A stretch of DNA of 64,000 nucleotides from Bacillus_AD sp047238185 (lineage in GTDB: Bacteria > Bacillota > Bacilli > Bacillales > DSM-1321): assembly GCF_047238185.1 (NCBI RefSeq), contig NZ_JBDFMI010000001.1, positions 3,038,001 to 3,102,000 on the forward strand, in the 5' to 3' direction. How positions within the stretch are numbered: the stretch's first letter is position 1; each line of letters starts with the position of its first letter. Under the pieces are notes generated by a model. The model saw nothing but the letters and a program-made list of their open reading frames with translations. It had not been told where the DNA came from and searched no databases. This document shows, one piece after another, positions 45,515-53,462 of this stretch. The translations under genes were made by a program, and so were the position numbers.

Positions 45515-45943
45515 ATGATAGCCTCTATTTCAAATTGCTATAATGAACAAGAATTTTTAGATATTGTTCGTTTAAACGGTTTAAAAAAATATAATTTAGA
45601 TAAAACAAATGGTAAACTACAAATTCCAAATAAAGTATTTACATTTGTGGCTCGGAATGAAAATGATGTCATTATTGGCGGTGTTTCAGGATCAACATAT
45701 TTGTCATCCCTAGAAGTAGAGGTTCTTTGGGTTCAAGAATCTTATAGGGGACAAAGTATAGCCTCACGTTTACTTATAAAAATTGAGAATGAAGCTAAAA
45801 AAGCTGGATGTCAATTATCCCATTTAACTACATATTCTTTTCAAGCTCCACTTTTCTATCAGAAGCAAGGATATAAAATTTGCGGAGAAATAGATGGATT
45901 TCCTGACAATATTAAGATGTATATATTGAAGAAGCAACTGTGA
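45515..45943 (+). CDS. GNAT-family N-acetyltransferase
   Basis: This 142-aa GNAT has the acetyl-CoA loop QESYRGQSIASRLLIKIENEA and the C-terminal APLFYQKQGYKICGEI. GGAAGGAAG precedes the start. It is the second plus-strand gene of the array. The substrate is unknown; the DNVI-type beta-bulge region resembles small-molecule or antibiotic acetyltransferases only weakly. Confidence 0.8.
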   Translation: MIASISNCYNEQEFLDIVRLNGLKKYNLDKTNGKLQIPNKVFTFVARNENDVIIGGVSGSTYLSSLEVEVLWVQESYRGQSIASRLLIKIENEAKKAGCQLSHLTTYSFQAPLFYQKQGYKICGEIDGFPDNIKMYILKKQL

Positions 45944-46049
45944 TAAAAGACTAAGAGCGTCAAGCAGAGTGGACCTCCTTGATGCTCGAAATTTTCGTAA
46001 ATTATCACTCCAAATCATCTATTATTGATAATTAAATCAATAATTTCAT

Positions 46050-46141
46050 TAATTTTCTAACCTGCCCCGATAATGACATAAAGAAAGAAGCTGATTAAAT
46101 CAGCTTCTTATTAAAGTAATGCACCTGTTTATTCAATAACG
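46050..46141. repeat. Array repeat R15 (type II)
   Basis: CTAAC precedes the left box CTGCCCCGATAATGACATAA (46062), with a 12-bp stem AAGAAGCTGATT / AATCAGCTTCTT (46085-46109) and a right box worn to GCACCTGTTTATTC. About 65 nt match R1 with only a few differences. Confidence 0.8.
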
Positions 46142-46244
46142 AATGTTCAAAGCCCTGCAGTTTAATCAATTCTGAAGGGTTTAATACTATTTTTTATTCG
46201 ACTACATCTTATTAATTATAGGGGGCATACGAATTTTAATAAGT

Positions 46245-46877
46245 TTAGTTAGGAATTTTTGTTTGAAGCAATTTAATCCCCATTCCAATAAAGATTACTC
46301 CAGTTATTTTATTTAATACCATTCCAATTTTCTGGTTTCCTCTTAATTTATTTGTTACATATGAAGAAAAATACGCAACAATTAAACACCATATCAACCC
46401 GGTCGTTGTAAATGTTAGTCCTAAAATTAAAAATGGAATCGGTCCAGAAGATTGCGTATCTATAAATTGAGGAAGGAATGAAAGAAAAAACAACGATACT
46501 TTAGGATTTGTTAGGCTCGTTAAAATACCCTGCACATAAACTTTGCGAATATTTAACTTATCGAGTTCAGATGCCCGAAACGTCTCATTTGATTTATCTA
46601 ATAGCATACTTATTCCCAAGTATACTAAATAGATAACGCCTAGAATCTTAATCGTATTAAATAAGAAAACAGATTTTATCAGAACAATGGATAATCCGAA
46701 CGCAACGAACAACGTATGAATTAATGAGCCTGTAATGATTCCAAAAACGGAACATACTCCAGCTATTCTTCCCTGAGAAATACTTCTTCCTACTATATAC
46801 ATCGTGTCCGTACCTGGAATTAAATTCAGTAAAATTCCTGTAATTAAAAATACTTCATAATTAATGATACCATACAT
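46245..46877 (-). CDS. LysE/RhtB-family amino acid exporter
   Basis: This 210-aa protein has six membrane helices and the LysE start pattern LLNLIPGTDTMYIVGRSISQGRIAG, which follows the family P-G-P/x-T motif. LTNPKVSLFFLSFLPQF is the second conserved block. It exports amino acids or homoserine-lactone-like solutes, with the specificity unknown. It is an array gene with R15 at its 3' end. Confidence 0.87.
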   Translation of the reverse strand: MYGIINYEVFLITGILLNLIPGTDTMYIVGRSISQGRIAGVCSVFGIITGSLIHTLFVAFGLSIVLIKSVFLFNTIKILGVIYLVYLGISMLLDKSNETFRASELDKLNIRKVYVQGILTSLTNPKVSLFFLSFLPQFIDTQSSGPIPFLILGLTFTTTGLIWCLIVAYFSSYVTNKLRGNQKIGMVLNKITGVIFIGMGIKLLQTKIPN

Positions 46878-46989
46878 AATTTATGCACCCTTTCTTTTTC
46901 GAGGTGCCCTTATTGATATTACAGGTTTATGAAAAAAAAAGAAAGAATTTTCATCTTATTTTAAATTTAATTCTGATAAAACAGTTAAT

Positions 46990-47040
46990 TTTTCCTTGAA
47001 CTAAACTGCCCCATTTGTCCAATAAGTACGTCACCTTTTT
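46990..47040. repeat. Array repeat R16 (left half)
   Basis: CCTTGAACTAAA precedes the left box CTGCCCCATTTGTCCAATAA (47005), followed by a T run. No right box is present. It is about 40 bp from the next gene's stop codon. Confidence 0.7.
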
Positions 47041-47078
47041 TTTAAGAATTTCGCTAATTGCTAAAAATAGATTTTTTA

Positions 47079-47498
47079 TCATTTCAACAATCCAAAAAAA
47101 TCAGTCGTAAACACTGAAAGTATAAATACTAATACTACCACTAATTGAATAGCCGAAAAAATATAATCATTTCTATTTTCTGCATATCTCTTCTCCATAA
47201 TTATTCTAGCTGTTTCAGATGCAAATATAAAAACAAATAAAAGGATATGCGTCTCCAAAAACCAAATATGCTCTAAAGGGGCACGTTCGACGTTAGTGAA
47301 AAAACCGATGCATAAAAGGACAATAAAAATGATTCTAATTGTCCAATCAATTTTTTTGTGTTTATCATTTACATGACCATAGGAAAACAATTTTTTCTTT
47401 TCAACATTAAGCCACTTTCTCAAAGCTTTATTAATGAAAAAGAGAAAAAGCCCAAAAATAGATAATATTAAAATTAGATTTACGAAAACACTCTCCAC
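47079..47498 (-). CDS. DUF4181-like membrane protein
   Basis: A GTG start at 47498, 7 nt after AGGTGGTGA, gives 139 aa. Four hydrophobic segments and the motif RKWLNVEKKKLFSYGHVNDKHKKIDW between helices 1 and 2 fit DUF4181, a family seen mainly in bacilli with unknown function. It is the last array gene, between R16 and R17. Confidence 0.65.
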   Translation of the reverse strand: MESVFVNLILILSIFGLFLFFINKALRKWLNVEKKKLFSYGHVNDKHKKIDWTIRIIFIVLLCIGFFTNVERAPLEHIWFLETHILLFVFIFASETARIIMEKRYAENRNDYIFSAIQLVVVLVFILSVFTTDFFGLLK

Positions 47499-47625
47499 TG
47501 ACGAATCACCACCTACCAAAAAAACTCTTTATTTTTATAACATTCCAATTATTTCAAACAAACACATTCTAAACAAGCCCCATCTTCAATAAAATAGCCA
47601 ATTGTTGAACAACTTCATATGTACT

Positions 47626-47662
47626 CTTAAACGAACTTGCCCCGTACTTCCATAATACGTTC
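47626..47662. repeat. Array repeat R17 (left half, right border)
   Basis: CGAACTTGCCCCGTACTTCC ATAATA at 47632 is the last recognisable copy. Beyond it the base composition and gene style return to that of the flanking chromosome. Confidence 0.6.
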
Positions 47663-47768
47663 GCTAAATTCTTATTAAGCTATATCAGCAAACCTATATC
47701 CAAATCACTCCAATTGTCTGCCATCCAAATGTTCTCTTCACTAAACCTCTTTAAAGGGAGTGAATTAT

Positions 47769-47951
47769 ATGAATTTTCAGCTCGAACCCACTCCTCTACC
47801 TGTAAGGCTTAGTTATAAAAAAAACTCCTTCACTATGTGCATGACTGCTCCCACATTACTCACTTCGGATCATCTAAACTCCTTACTGACTTATGCAGGA
47901 ACGGCAGCCAATAAAGGAATTTTTATTTACTCTCTTGAATGTATACTTTGA
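47769..47951 (+). CDS. Possible small protein, 60 aa
   Basis: ATG 47769 follows AAAGGGAG at good spacing; an in-frame GTG at 47760 is part of that site. The product (MNFQLEPTPLPVRLSY...) is neutral with no membrane helix, and no family is recognised. It ends 14 bp before the next start and may be co-transcribed with it. Confidence 0.4.
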   Translation: MNFQLEPTPLPVRLSYKKNSFTMCMTAPTLLTSDHLNSLLTYAGTAANKGIFIYSLECIL

Positions 47952-47965
47952 GAGGAGGAATAGAC

Positions 47966-48121
47966 ATGAGGGAATTAATTGGGTATTGCTGCGTATGCAA
48001 AAAGGAACTTTTCTGCCTCGATGGCTTTTTCAACGGCATCATCGAAGAAGGGCAGTTATTTTGCTTTGATTGTGATGATCAAGCAGCCAATCAAAATGAT
48101 CCACAATGTGAAAAAGAATAA
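47966..48121 (+). CDS. Small zinc-ribbon protein, 51 aa
   Basis: ATG 47966 follows AGAGGAGG. Two CxxC pairs (CCVCKKELFC at about 8-16, CFDCDD at about 36-39) make a zinc ribbon likely, and the tail is acidic. The gene is 18 bp upstream of the TPR gene and probably in the same operon. The function is unknown. Confidence 0.65.
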   Translation: MRELIGYCCVCKKELFCLDGFFNGIIEEGQLFCFDCDDQAANQNDPQCEKE

Positions 48122-48139
48122 GATAAGGTGGACTATTAA

Positions 48140-48748
48140 ATGGATTTGAAAACATTCCGCTTTGAGCTTTCCTGTGTATATAAAACCATTCACTTTGACC
48201 CAGCCGGCTTTTTCCGTGAAAAGGCAGCAGACCCTTCGATGATACATACATTTCTAGCCAATACAGAACCATTGCTCGAACAATTAAGAAGCAATAACGA
48301 TCAGGAACTCTTTTTTGTAAGAGGGGCAATAGGCAATCTTTGCAGAATAATCGGACCTTCGGAAAAGGCTCTCACTTTGCTGAAAGAAAACCTGGAATAT
48401 GCTCTTGCCCAAGATGCAAAGAAGAATGAAATCATTTCTTTCATAAGACTGGGGGAAGCATATAAATACAACCATAAACATGCGGATGCCATTCGACTTT
48501 TTGACAATGCCCTTCTGAAATGTGGAATGTATGAAGAGGTGGAATACCTCGATTTCGCCAACCAGCATAAAGGAAAGTGCCTATTGGAAATGGGAATATA
48601 CCCGGAGGCAATCGAAAACCTAAAAGCCGCATTGAAAATCCGCATGAAAAAAAAGGACGAACAATTGATCTACTCCACAAAACAGGTTCTGGAGTTGGCT
48701 GAAAAACTTGGGAATAAGCCAACGAAGAACCAAAAGAGGAGCCCTTAA
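48140..48748 (+). CDS. Tetratricopeptide-repeat protein
   Basis: This 202-aa helical protein has at least two TPR-like units in its second half (EIISFIRLGEAYKYNHKHADAI; DFANQHKGKCLLEMGIYPEAIEN). The ribosome binding site is AAGGTGG. It probably mediates protein-protein contacts, but its partner is unknown. It shares an operon with the small zinc-ribbon gene. Confidence 0.75.
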   Translation: MDLKTFRFELSCVYKTIHFDPAGFFREKAADPSMIHTFLANTEPLLEQLRSNNDQELFFVRGAIGNLCRIIGPSEKALTLLKENLEYALAQDAKKNEIISFIRLGEAYKYNHKHADAIRLFDNALLKCGMYEEVEYLDFANQHKGKCLLEMGIYPEAIENLKAALKIRMKKKDEQLIYSTKQVLELAEKLGNKPTKNQKRSP

Positions 48749-48756
48749 GCTCCCCT

Positions 48757-49353
48757 TCAACCATTATTGAATATCATAGTGCGTTCTATTTTCTTGCCGA
48801 CCATGCTTATGCCAAAGAATAGTGCTGCTATGAAGATTATTTTCAACGGATTTTGTACAATCTCAAATAAATCATCCCCGATGAAACTTAAAACCACTGT
48901 CATACCGAAAATACCCATCGCTGATGCAAAGGCAAACTTTCTGAAATCCATCCGGTTCGCACCGGCAACAATGGTGACAACCGAATTCGGAAAAACCGGG
49001 ACCATGCAGAGCAGTGCGACAAGCAATATCCCTTTTTTGTGCATCCATTCTGTATACTTTTGAACGGATGGTTTATCTTTGTACTTAGCAATAAAGGGTT
49101 TATTGCCCAAGTATCTGCAAACCCAATACAATGACCATGCACCAGCTACACATCCGACGTAAGAGACAATAAAGCCGGTAGCCAAACCGAATGATGCTGC
49201 ATTTCCCATTATAAAGGCCGTTAAAGGCAAAAAAGGGAGGAATGCTTCGATATAAGGTAAAAACACGCCTGCAATTGGACCTAATGATCCATATTGATCG
49301 ATGATTTGCTGTAATGTATCTATAGACAAAATTTGATTCAATTCCTGGATCAT
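48757..49353 (-). CDS. TVP38/TMEM64 (VTT/SNARE-associated) family membrane protein
   Basis: This 198-aa protein has five or six hydrophobic segments and the VTT-domain pattern: GPIAGVFLPYIEAFLPFLPLT, CVAGAWSLYWVCRYLGNK and VFPNSVVTIVAGANRM (conserved P-N near a re-entrant loop). The family is linked to lipid scrambling or membrane transport. It converges on the TPR gene with a GGAGC/GCTCC hairpin between. Confidence 0.82.
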   Translation of the reverse strand: MIQELNQILSIDTLQQIIDQYGSLGPIAGVFLPYIEAFLPFLPLTAFIMGNAASFGLATGFIVSYVGCVAGAWSLYWVCRYLGNKPFIAKYKDKPSVQKYTEWMHKKGILLVALLCMVPVFPNSVVTIVAGANRMDFRKFAFASAMGIFGMTVVLSFIGDDLFEIVQNPLKIIFIAALFFGISMVGKKIERTMIFNNG

Positions 49354-49673
49354 TAGATCTCCCCTCTCTTCTATACAAGCATTTTTTTCTCCTTCACCTT
49401 CTGTATTACTGTTACTTGAAGTATAAAAGCAAGAACGACTTTCTCACATTCATTTCTCTTACACCAACCTTACAGTTTTGTAAGCCATCAAGAACGCTAC
49501 TTTTTGTTCTTATTTAAAAATGTACACCCCAAAGATAAAGATACAACGAATAAAAAACGAAAGAATTTCTTAAGATTGACTAAATATGCCGCACCATAGG
49601 ATCACTCTCTTAAAGAATAAACATCAGGAAACTTTCTATACTAATGGTAGTGATGTAAGAGAGGAGCAAATAT

Positions 49674-50144
49674 ATGAAAATCAGTATGGCAAGTGATCAT
49701 GCAGGCTTTGAATTAAAGGAAGAAATAAAAGATTTGCTAACGAAGCAAGGGCACGACATCATTGATTACGGCTGCAGCAATAAAGAGGCAATCGATCTAT
49801 CTGATACTGTCTATCCGGCTTCTCTTTGCGTAGGCAAAAAAGAAGCTGACCGAGGCATATTTATTGACGGTGTAGGCTATGGGAGCGCCCTGATTGCCAA
49901 TAAAATATATGGCGTTTATGCGGTCGTTTGCCAGGACCCCTTTTGTGCAAGATTGGCGCGTGAGCATACGGACAGCAATGTCCTTTGTCTTGGGGGCAAA
50001 ATCATCGGCTCTGCCCTTGCGTTGGAGATTATAGATGTTTGGATGAAAACGGACTTCTTAAACGGCATTGAAAAGTATGAGCGCCGCGTCAAAAAAGTAA
50101 AAGACATTTCAGAGAAGCATTTGAATCGCTTAGATTCCTTATAA
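49674..50144 (+). CDS. RpiB/LacA-B family sugar-phosphate isomerase, atypical active site
   Basis: This 156-aa protein has the family's phosphate-binding start MASDHAGFELKEEI, the loop GVGYGSALIANK, and ARLAREHTDSNVLCLGGK near the end. In enterobacterial RpiB the loop reads CGTGxG with a catalytic Cys; here that position is Asp (IDGVGYG). The reaction may still be an aldose-ketose isomerisation using another residue, as in Glu-type family members. Ribose-5-phosphate isomerase is therefore not certain. Confidence 0.75.
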   Translation: MKISMASDHAGFELKEEIKDLLTKQGHDIIDYGCSNKEAIDLSDTVYPASLCVGKKEADRGIFIDGVGYGSALIANKIYGVYAVVCQDPFCARLAREHTDSNVLCLGGKIIGSALALEIIDVWMKTDFLNGIEKYERRVKKVKDISEKHLNRLDSL

Positions 50145-50154
50145 TGTTCCCATT

Positions 50155-50185
50155 TAAAAAAGCCAATCATAAAGATTGGCTTCTA
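50155..50185. terminator. Terminator after the RpiB-like gene
   Basis: The stem AAGCCAATC / GATTGGCTT with an ATAAA loop and A/T flanks lies between convergent genes. Confidence 0.8.
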
Positions 50186-50210
50186 CAAGTATGGATGTTG
50201 GCGATTGATT

Positions 50211-50638
50211 TTACCTCCTGCTGAAATAAGGACCGCAATATCCTTTTTCATGTGTAACAACATATGTCCAGGTGAAGTCTCTGTCAACGATGTACATATC
50301 TTCTTCATGGGCAAAATCAATCGCTTTTAGCCCGGAGGTTTTTTCAATGATGTAGGCATCGTCACAATGCTGATAAAAGAGATAGCAGAATTGCTTTGTT
50401 TCTTCATTAAACATTCGGTCTGCTTCTTTATCTGTAAAGCAATTTCTTTTTCCATAACTGAACAGATGCCATAAATACCCGCAGGCGATTCTGTCACCGT
50501 ACAAATAGATTTCCTTTCTTTCGTCCATTGAAAGATGGCTCGCAAAATGTTCTTCCCACTTTCCTCGAAGAAAGCATTCCCATTTGTCGATATTCGTCAC
50601 TTTGACTTTTTTTGAGCAAGCTGTTCAACAATATCCAT
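50211..50638 (-). CDS. DUF4275-like protein with probable N-terminal frameshift
   Basis: The main frame (GTG 50600) gives 129 aa with the DUF4275 pattern (GYLWHLFSYGKRNC, DFTWTYVVTHEKGYCGPYF). That start has no ribosome binding site. An ATG at 50638 after AGGAGG opens MDIVEQLAQKK in another frame; one more A in the A7 run (50607-50613) would join it smoothly to VKVTNIDKW. The gene is therefore frameshifted, misread, or uses slippage. The family's function is unknown. Confidence 0.65.
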
Positions 50639-50651
50639 ACGTCCTCCTGTT

Positions 50652-51335
50652 TTACATGCCTTCTTTAATTCCCTTCTTCACCAAGAACCAGTTGGCCGGA
50701 TAGGATGTCAGCGCGCCAAGGATCATGGCAATCTGCATCATGAACCAATATGGCATTGAATTAGGCTCTGGAGGTGTGTCGAACAATACATAATGCACAA
50801 TCGCCATCCATCCGAACATGCCGATTTCAAACGCAATCAAGGAAATCGTATCTGCTTTAATCGCCTCGATAAAACCTTTTCCCCAACTCATGTGGTTGCC
50901 CATCTGCCTATTCATCGGCACAATGGAAAATACCTGAAAAAGAACGCCGAATATATAAGCCAATATAAATTCAACAACATAATGTGTAAATAACATGGAG
51001 CCCATTATCGTAAACCCAGTAAAGAAAACAAATGGAACACCAAATGCATCTCCAAGAGTGCAGCCTCCTGAACAATGGCTAGTCGAAACAAAGACACTCT
51101 GCCAAAACGGTTTCTTGCCGCCCATATCCATGTCTTCTCCATCGTCCCCTTTTTCTCTTCCCATAACCCAATACGCCCAAATGGCGAACGGCCCTAAATA
51201 TAAACCGTTAATGGGCCAAACAATATTCATAATCTTCATCGATTGCGGATGGCTTACTAAATCAACAGCAATAAAAACAGCAGATATAATGCCCAAAAAA
51301 ACAGCAATATACGAAACAACAGTTAAAGTATCCAT
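50652..51335 (-). CDS. DUF4396 domain-containing membrane protein
   Basis: The start at 51335 follows GGGAGG, giving 227 aa; the upstream in-frame extension has no ribosome binding site. Six hydrophobic segments and the hallmark STSHCSGGCTLGDAFG in the third helix region fit DUF4396. The paired cysteines and histidine suggest copper or other metal handling, which is inference. It lies 14 bp upstream of the DUF4275 start and may form an operon with it. Confidence 0.75.
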   Translation of the reverse strand: MDTLTVVSYIAVFLGIISAVFIAVDLVSHPQSMKIMNIVWPINGLYLGPFAIWAYWVMGREKGDDGEDMDMGGKKPFWQSVFVSTSHCSGGCTLGDAFGVPFVFFTGFTIMGSMLFTHYVVEFILAYIFGVLFQVFSIVPMNRQMGNHMSWGKGFIEAIKADTISLIAFEIGMFGWMAIVHYVLFDTPPEPNSMPYWFMMQIAMILGALTSYPANWFLVKKGIKEGM

Positions 51336-51527
51336 TTCTTCCTCCCGAAACAACTTATGCAGTTCTCTTCCATTCACTCCAGATGAAAGGAAGAAGGCAT
51401 AATGATGATTGGATGCCCGTAAGCATGTCCGTTCTTTTTTATACCCGCTGCCGCATTCTATAACCGTCATTTCATTTTTTCTGAGGAAAGTAGACTACTG
51501 CTTTAGACAAACATTTCGGCAAAAGGG

Positions 51528-52304
51528 TCAATCCCTGAATCCTCCGTCCGAATGAATGATTTGCCCCGTCACCCAACCGGCTTCTTCGCTGGCCAGGAAT
51601 GAAATTAACCTGGCCGCATCCTCCGGAGAGCCGATCGCCCCCGTAGGGAATTTTGGGCGGAGAAACTGTTTTGTCGCTTCATCCATCCAGCCTGTATCAG
51701 TGGGGCCTGGATCTACAGCGTTCACTGTGATTTTTTCCGCAGCCAATTCCACAGCCAATGATTTAGTAAAAGCAGAAATGGCTCCCTTTGTTGTAATATA
51801 AGCCAGATTCCCTGGCTGCGGACTCTTATCCTGGCCTGATACCAAATTAATAATGCGGCCCTCCTTTCCTTTTCCAGCCCTTTTGGCAAATTCAACGGAT
51901 AGCAGGCATGTTCCTACAATATTAACTTCGCAATGCTTTAGCAGAATATCAGCTGTCATCTGCTGATACCCCACTTCCTCACAATGAGTGGCGTTATTGA
52001 CAAGAATGTCCAGTTTTCCAAATCGGCTCTCAGCATGTTCCAGTAACCGGGGAATGGAATCCCTCTCACTTAAATCCAGCTCCATGCTTTCAGCCCGTAT
52101 TCCATATCGGCTTAGCTCCCTTTTAAAGTCCTCGGGCCAATTTTCCTCAATATGGCTGTACCCCGTTTTTGCATCATAGCCGTATAAATGAGTAAAAAAA
52201 AGGGAAACTCCTTTTTGCGCCAACGCTCTGCACACTGCCGCCCCAATACCGTTCTCCCTGCTTACTCCAGTGACAAGAGCAACTTTCCCCATCCTTTTAT
52301 CCAT
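51528..52304 (-). CDS. Short-chain dehydrogenase/reductase
   Basis: The start at 52304 follows GGAGG, giving 258 aa. The nucleotide-binding motif is VTGVSRENGIGAAV (slightly longer than usual TGxxxGIG), with NNATH (NNAG-like), a serine in NLVSGQ and the YxxxK pair in YITTKGA. It is a cytosolic NAD(P)-dependent oxidoreductase, and the substrate is unknown. A long insertion after the first strand (YGYDAKTGYSHIEENWPEDF) is typical of a small subgroup annotated as 3-oxoacyl-ACP reductase-like. Confidence 0.82.
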   Translation of the reverse strand: MDKRMGKVALVTGVSRENGIGAAVCRALAQKGVSLFFTHLYGYDAKTGYSHIEENWPEDFKRELSRYGIRAESMELDLSERDSIPRLLEHAESRFGKLDILVNNATHCEEVGYQQMTADILLKHCEVNIVGTCLLSVEFAKRAGKGKEGRIINLVSGQDKSPQPGNLAYITTKGAISAFTKSLAVELAAEKITVNAVDPGPTDTGWMDEATKQFLRPKFPTGAIGSPEDAARLISFLASEEAGWVTGQIIHSDGGFRD

Positions 52305-52620
52305 ACAAACCTCCGTTCCCTGCCTCTTTTTCAATATGATAGCGGCATACAATTAGGACATCAGCTATTTTCCAGAAAATTCATCCTATATTCCATCATA
52401 ATAAAATGAACATTTTTTTACAATTGCAAATGGAATACATGGATTTGCCAAAATAACCGTTATCCAGTGCTTCCCCACCATTTTTACGCTGTTTCCCCTA
52501 TGTAAATGGTGCAATTATCCATATAAGACACTACATTAAAAATTTTGTATACTTTTTATATACATCTTTAAAATCGGTCCTCACTCATCACGAACAAGGG
52601 CATTAAAAAGAGAATCGCAA

Positions 52621-53403
52621 ATGAAAGACACTACTCAACAGTTTTTGGAATATGTGCAGCAGGAAAAAGAGACCATCATAAATGAACTTCTTGAAGCAAC
52701 GATCGGAAAGCGGACAGTGCCTTTAAATAGAGAAAAAGAGAAGGAACTGCTATCTTATCTGTTGGATAGAATAAACAGCACAGAAAGCGAGCAAAGATCA
52801 CTCCAAAAAGAACGCTTCTTCGATCAGTGCCCTGAAAGCACACTTGAACAGGTACCCACTTTATCGGAGATTGTAGAAGTTATTTTTCTATATCGTTCAG
52901 CTCTATTGGATCTTGCAGAAACAAAAGTTGATGAAGAATCCATCCAGCACACGTTAAGGAGAATTATCGATTATTTCGATTTTGTTGTAAGCAGCATTAC
53001 TTTTTACTATACTGATTACCAAAAGCAGATCATCCGGAATATGGAAGAGGAAGCAATGGCTCTATTGGCGCCTATTGTGCCTATAAAAGAAGGGATAGCC
53101 GTTCTTCCACTAATCGGGGAATTGCAAAATGACCGGATCGATTACATTTTAAACATAGTGATTCCAAAAGCGGTAAATATGAGGCTGGAATGCTTGATTT
53201 TGGACTTTTCAGGCATTAAAACATTTGATACATACGTAGCCCACCATCTTTTTCAGATTAACGAAATTCTTTCATTGCTTGGCATAGAAGCCATTATTAC
53301 GGGAATTCGCCCTGATTTGGCCCAAATATCCGTGCAATTGGGCATAAAGGTGGATAAAATACAAACTTTCAAGAATGTCCAACAGGCCCTTGAAAGGTTA
53401 TAA
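52621..53403 (+). CDS. RsbR-like STAS-domain protein, paralogue 1
   Basis: This 260-aa protein has a variable helical N-terminal domain (about 1-145) and a C-terminal STAS domain (about 150-258: LAPIVPIKEGIAVLPLIG, LILDFSGIKTFDTYVAHHLFQ). In RsbR proteins two threonines of this domain are phosphorylated by RsbT; here DTYVAHH keeps one and the other site is Ser (DFSG). It probably works in the general-stress stressosome. It converges on a close paralogue. Confidence 0.8.
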   Translation: MKDTTQQFLEYVQQEKETIINELLEATIGKRTVPLNREKEKELLSYLLDRINSTESEQRSLQKERFFDQCPESTLEQVPTLSEIVEVIFLYRSALLDLAETKVDEESIQHTLRRIIDYFDFVVSSITFYYTDYQKQIIRNMEEEAMALLAPIVPIKEGIAVLPLIGELQNDRIDYILNIVIPKAVNMRLECLILDFSGIKTFDTYVAHHLFQINEILSLLGIEAIITGIRPDLAQISVQLGIKVDKIQTFKNVQQALERL

Positions 53404-53414
53404 ATCTTTGATAA

Positions 53415-53462
53415 AAACCAAAAATAAGAACCCTTAAAAAGCTGGGTTCTTATTTTTGGTTT
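53415..53462. terminator. Bidirectional terminator between the two STAS genes
   Basis: A 16-bp stem CCAAAAATAAGAACCC / GGGTTCTTATTTTTGG lies between the convergent paralogues. Confidence 0.9.

Noticed and set aside
28031..47662. The dispersed repeats could be a CRISPR array
   Set aside because: Spacing is hundreds to thousands of bases with genes between, copies vary in sequence, and no cas genes are present.
28031..47662. The repeats are merely rho-independent terminators
   Set aside because: Several contain terminator-like stems, but the conserved boxes extend well outside the stems, are in one orientation regardless of gene strand, and lack long T runs in most copies. Terminator function may coexist.
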